A DNA stretch of 64,000 nucleotides from Prosopocoilus inquinatus (Eukaryota > Arthropoda > Insecta > Coleoptera > Lucanidae). Both the position numbers and the translations under genes were made by a program. Position 1 is the stretch's first letter, and each line of letters begins with the position of its first letter. Below the pieces are notes generated by a model. That model saw nothing but the letters and a program-made list of their open reading frames with translations, searched no databases and had not been told where the DNA came from. Positions 62,413 to 64,000 of the stretch are shown here, one piece after another. Location of the stretch: the NCBI GenBank assembly GCA_036172665.1, contig JAYKNF010000014.1:1911001-1975000 (forward strand), read 5' to 3'.

Positions 62413-64000
62413 GAACAACGCCAATACGTGTTGCTTCGTTTAAAACTATTTCCAGCTTCTGCTGCGTCCGAAAACTTCGTATCTCACATCAGAGTTACTG
62501 GAGTCCATCGAAACGTCAAATAACATGATAGATAAGTAATTATCTATTAGATACAGCACAGGAACAACGCTAATACGTGTTGTTTCGTTCAAAACTATTT
62601 CCAGCTCCTGCTGCGTCCAAAAACTTTGTATCTCACATCAGACTTACTGGAGTCCATCCAAACGTCAAATAACATGATTGATGAGTAAGGATCGATTAGA
62701 TACATCACAGGAACAACGCTAATATGTGTTGTTTCGTTTCAAACTATTTCCAGCTGCTGCTGCGTCCGAAAATTTCGTATCTCACATTAGAGTTACTGGA
62801 GTCCATCGAAACGTCAAATAACATAGTAGCTAAGTAAGGATTGATTAGATACATCACAGGAACAACGCTAATACGTGTTGTTTCGTTCAAAACTATTTCC
62901 AGCTTCTGCTGCGTCCAAAAACTTTGTATCTCACATCAGAGTTACTGGAGTCCATCCAAACGTCAAATAACATGATAGATGAGTAAGGATCGATTAGATA
63001 CATCACAGGAACAACGCTAATACGTGTTGTTTCGTTTAAAACTATTTCCAGCTTCGGCTGCGTCCGAGAACTTCGTATCTAAAGTCAGGGTTACTGGAGT
63101 CCATCCAAACCTCAAATAACATGATAGATAAGTAAGGATCGATTAGATACATCACAGGAACAACGATAATGCATGTTGTTTCGTTTAAAACTATTTCTAG
63201 CTTCAGCTGCGTCCGAGAACTTCGTATCTCACATCTAAGTTACTGGAGTCCATCGTAACGCCAAATAACATGATAGATGAGTAAGGATCGATTAGATACA
63301 GCACAGGAACAACGCTAATACGTGTTGTTTCGTTTAAAACTATTTCCAGCTGCTGCTGCGTCGGAAGATTTCGTATCTCACGTTAGAGTTACTGGAGTCC
63401 ATCGAAACGTCAAATAACATAGTAGCTAAGTAAGGATCGATTAGATACATCACAGGAACAACGCTAATAGGTGTTGTTTCGTTCAAAACTATTTCCAGCT
63501 TCTGCTGCGTCCAAAAACTTTGTATCTCACATCAGAGTTACTGGAGTCCATCCAAACGTCAAATAACATGATAGATGAGTAAGGATCGATTAGATATATC
63601 ACAGGAACAACGCCAATACGTGTTGCTTCGTTTAAAACTATTTCCAGCTTCTGCTGCGTCCGAAAACGTCGTATCTCACATCAGAGTTACTGGAGTCCAT
63701 CGAAACGTCAAATAACATGATAGATAAGTAATTATCTATTAGATACAGCACAGGAACAACGCTAATACGTGTTGTTTCGTTTAAAACTATTTCCAGCTCC
63801 TGCTGCGTCCAAAAACTTTGTATCTCACATCAGACTTACTGGAGTCCATCCAAACGTCAAATAACATGATTGATGAGTAAGGATCGATTAGATACATCAC
63901 AGGAACAACGCTAATATGTGTTGTTTCGTTTCAAACTATTTCCAGCTTCTGCTGCGTCCAAAAACTTTGTATCTCACATCAGAGTTACTGGAGTCCATCC
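62413..64000 (-). repeat. 8-mer tandem duplication, second copy cut by window edge
   Basis: TAATTATCTATTAGATAC recurs 1,192 bp (8 x 149) apart (62,537 and 63,729), as does CGCCAATACGTGTTGCTTCG (start near 62,418 and 63,610). The first copy is 62,413-63,604 and the second runs from 63,605. Inside the first copy, 62,562-63,306 resembles 57,496-58,240. The last, incomplete monomer (63,903-64,000) starts like M (TTTCAAACTATT) and continues like an F-type (TCCAAAAACTTTG), so it too is a hybrid. Confidence 0.85.

Larger units (their letters stand above)
1..64000. repeat. 149-bp satellite array filling the window
   Basis: Every part of the window is made of copies of one 149-bp unit. The anchor CTGTG (or CACAG in reversed parts) recurs at 1, 150, 299, 448, 597 and so on with 149-bp spacing. 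I count 328 complete monomers in 1-48,872, 4 in 48,999-49,594, 45 in 49,747-56,447 and 49 in 56,602-63,902, plus partial ones at the switches and edges. No stretch of non-satellite DNA is present, so there is no gene-free gap to describe separately. The period of 149 is not a multiple of 3, so each stop codon in the monomer falls into all three frames within three copies; this explains the near absence of open frames. The unit is close to the 147 bp wrapped by a nucleosome core. The family is not one I can name. Confidence 0.99.
56482..64000 (-). repeat. Minus-orientation block, 49 monomers to window end
   Basis: From TAAAACTATTTCC onward every monomer is reversed (CACAG anchors at 56,601 + 149k up to 63,902). 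There are 49 complete monomers with no net indel, a 120-bp partial one on the left and 98 bp at the window edge. The junction at 56,481 has a 1-base overlap (T) and joins monomer position 34 to reversed position 120. No second switch is seen before 64,000, so this inversion extends past the window or the array continues reversed. The content resembles reversed block II plus beta-type monomers. Confidence 0.95.

Noticed and set aside
1..64000. CRISPR array (regular direct repeats)
   Set aside because: The whole 149-bp unit repeats with no short conserved repeat separated by unique spacers. All parts recur, and there are no cas genes.
1..64000. Naming the source species
   Set aside because: I do not recognise the monomer. 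Several eukaryotic groups have satellites of about this length, and nothing in the window narrows it down.
56482..64000. Minus block as a simple mirror (foldback) artefact of block II
   Set aside because: Monomer types next to the junction differ on the two sides (X/Y on the left, CAGACACACTGG dimers on the right). Y lengths differ and HOR-beta monomers occur only on the right. Read support would still be needed to be certain.

Overview
The whole 64 kb window is one satellite DNA array. It contains no gene, RNA gene, transposon, CRISPR array or single-copy sequence that I can support. The unit is a 149-bp monomer; one consensus-like copy counted by hand has 59 G+C of 149, about 40%. I count 426 complete monomers plus partial ones at the window edges and at three orientation switches. 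Long tandem satellites built into higher-order repeats (HORs) are typical of eukaryotic (peri)centromeric or other heterochromatin, and the window was probably assembled from long reads. I do not recognise the satellite and cannot name the organism.

Layout. (1) 1-48,976, plus orientation: 328 complete monomers in unbroken 149-bp register plus 104 bp. 1-11,920 holds HOR-alpha, an 11-mer (1,639 bp) alternating with a 13-mer (1,937 bp). 11,921-29,204 interleaves alpha with a second family, HOR-beta (an 11-mer of monomer types M-V, also 1,639 bp), all inside larger duplications of 8,493 and 4,172 bp that together give a 12,665-bp offset. 29,205-48,976 is a more mixed region (gamma). About 6.75 kb of it is duplicated at an offset of 9,685 bp, and its right end carries a younger 3,129-bp (21-mer) tandem repeat. 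(2) 48,976-49,620: a 645-bp segment in minus orientation. (3) 49,621-56,481: plus orientation again, more diverged, with 7-mer and 10-mer HORs and two 147-bp monomers. (4) 56,482-64,000: minus orientation to the window end, with inverted versions of the region 3 HOR and of HOR-beta.

How it fits together. Private variants shared at exact multiples of 149 bp, and hybrid monomers at the joins, let a history of unequal crossovers be read from the sequence. Turning the 645-bp segment back to plus orientation restores the 10-mer order and an intact monomer on its right side, so it looks like an in-place inversion that lost 19-20 bp on its left. The one open reading frame of note (48,875-49,114) exists only because that inversion removed a stop codon; it is not a gene. 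Copies in the left half are nearly identical, while the right half is more diverged, has changed orientation and has small deletions. That gradient would fit the left lying nearer an array core and the right nearer an edge, but this is inference.

Monomer type letters (A-L alpha, M-V beta, X/Y/Z/W and others for the right side) are my own labels. Their diagnostic bases are given in the entries. Monomer position 1 is the C of CTGTG.
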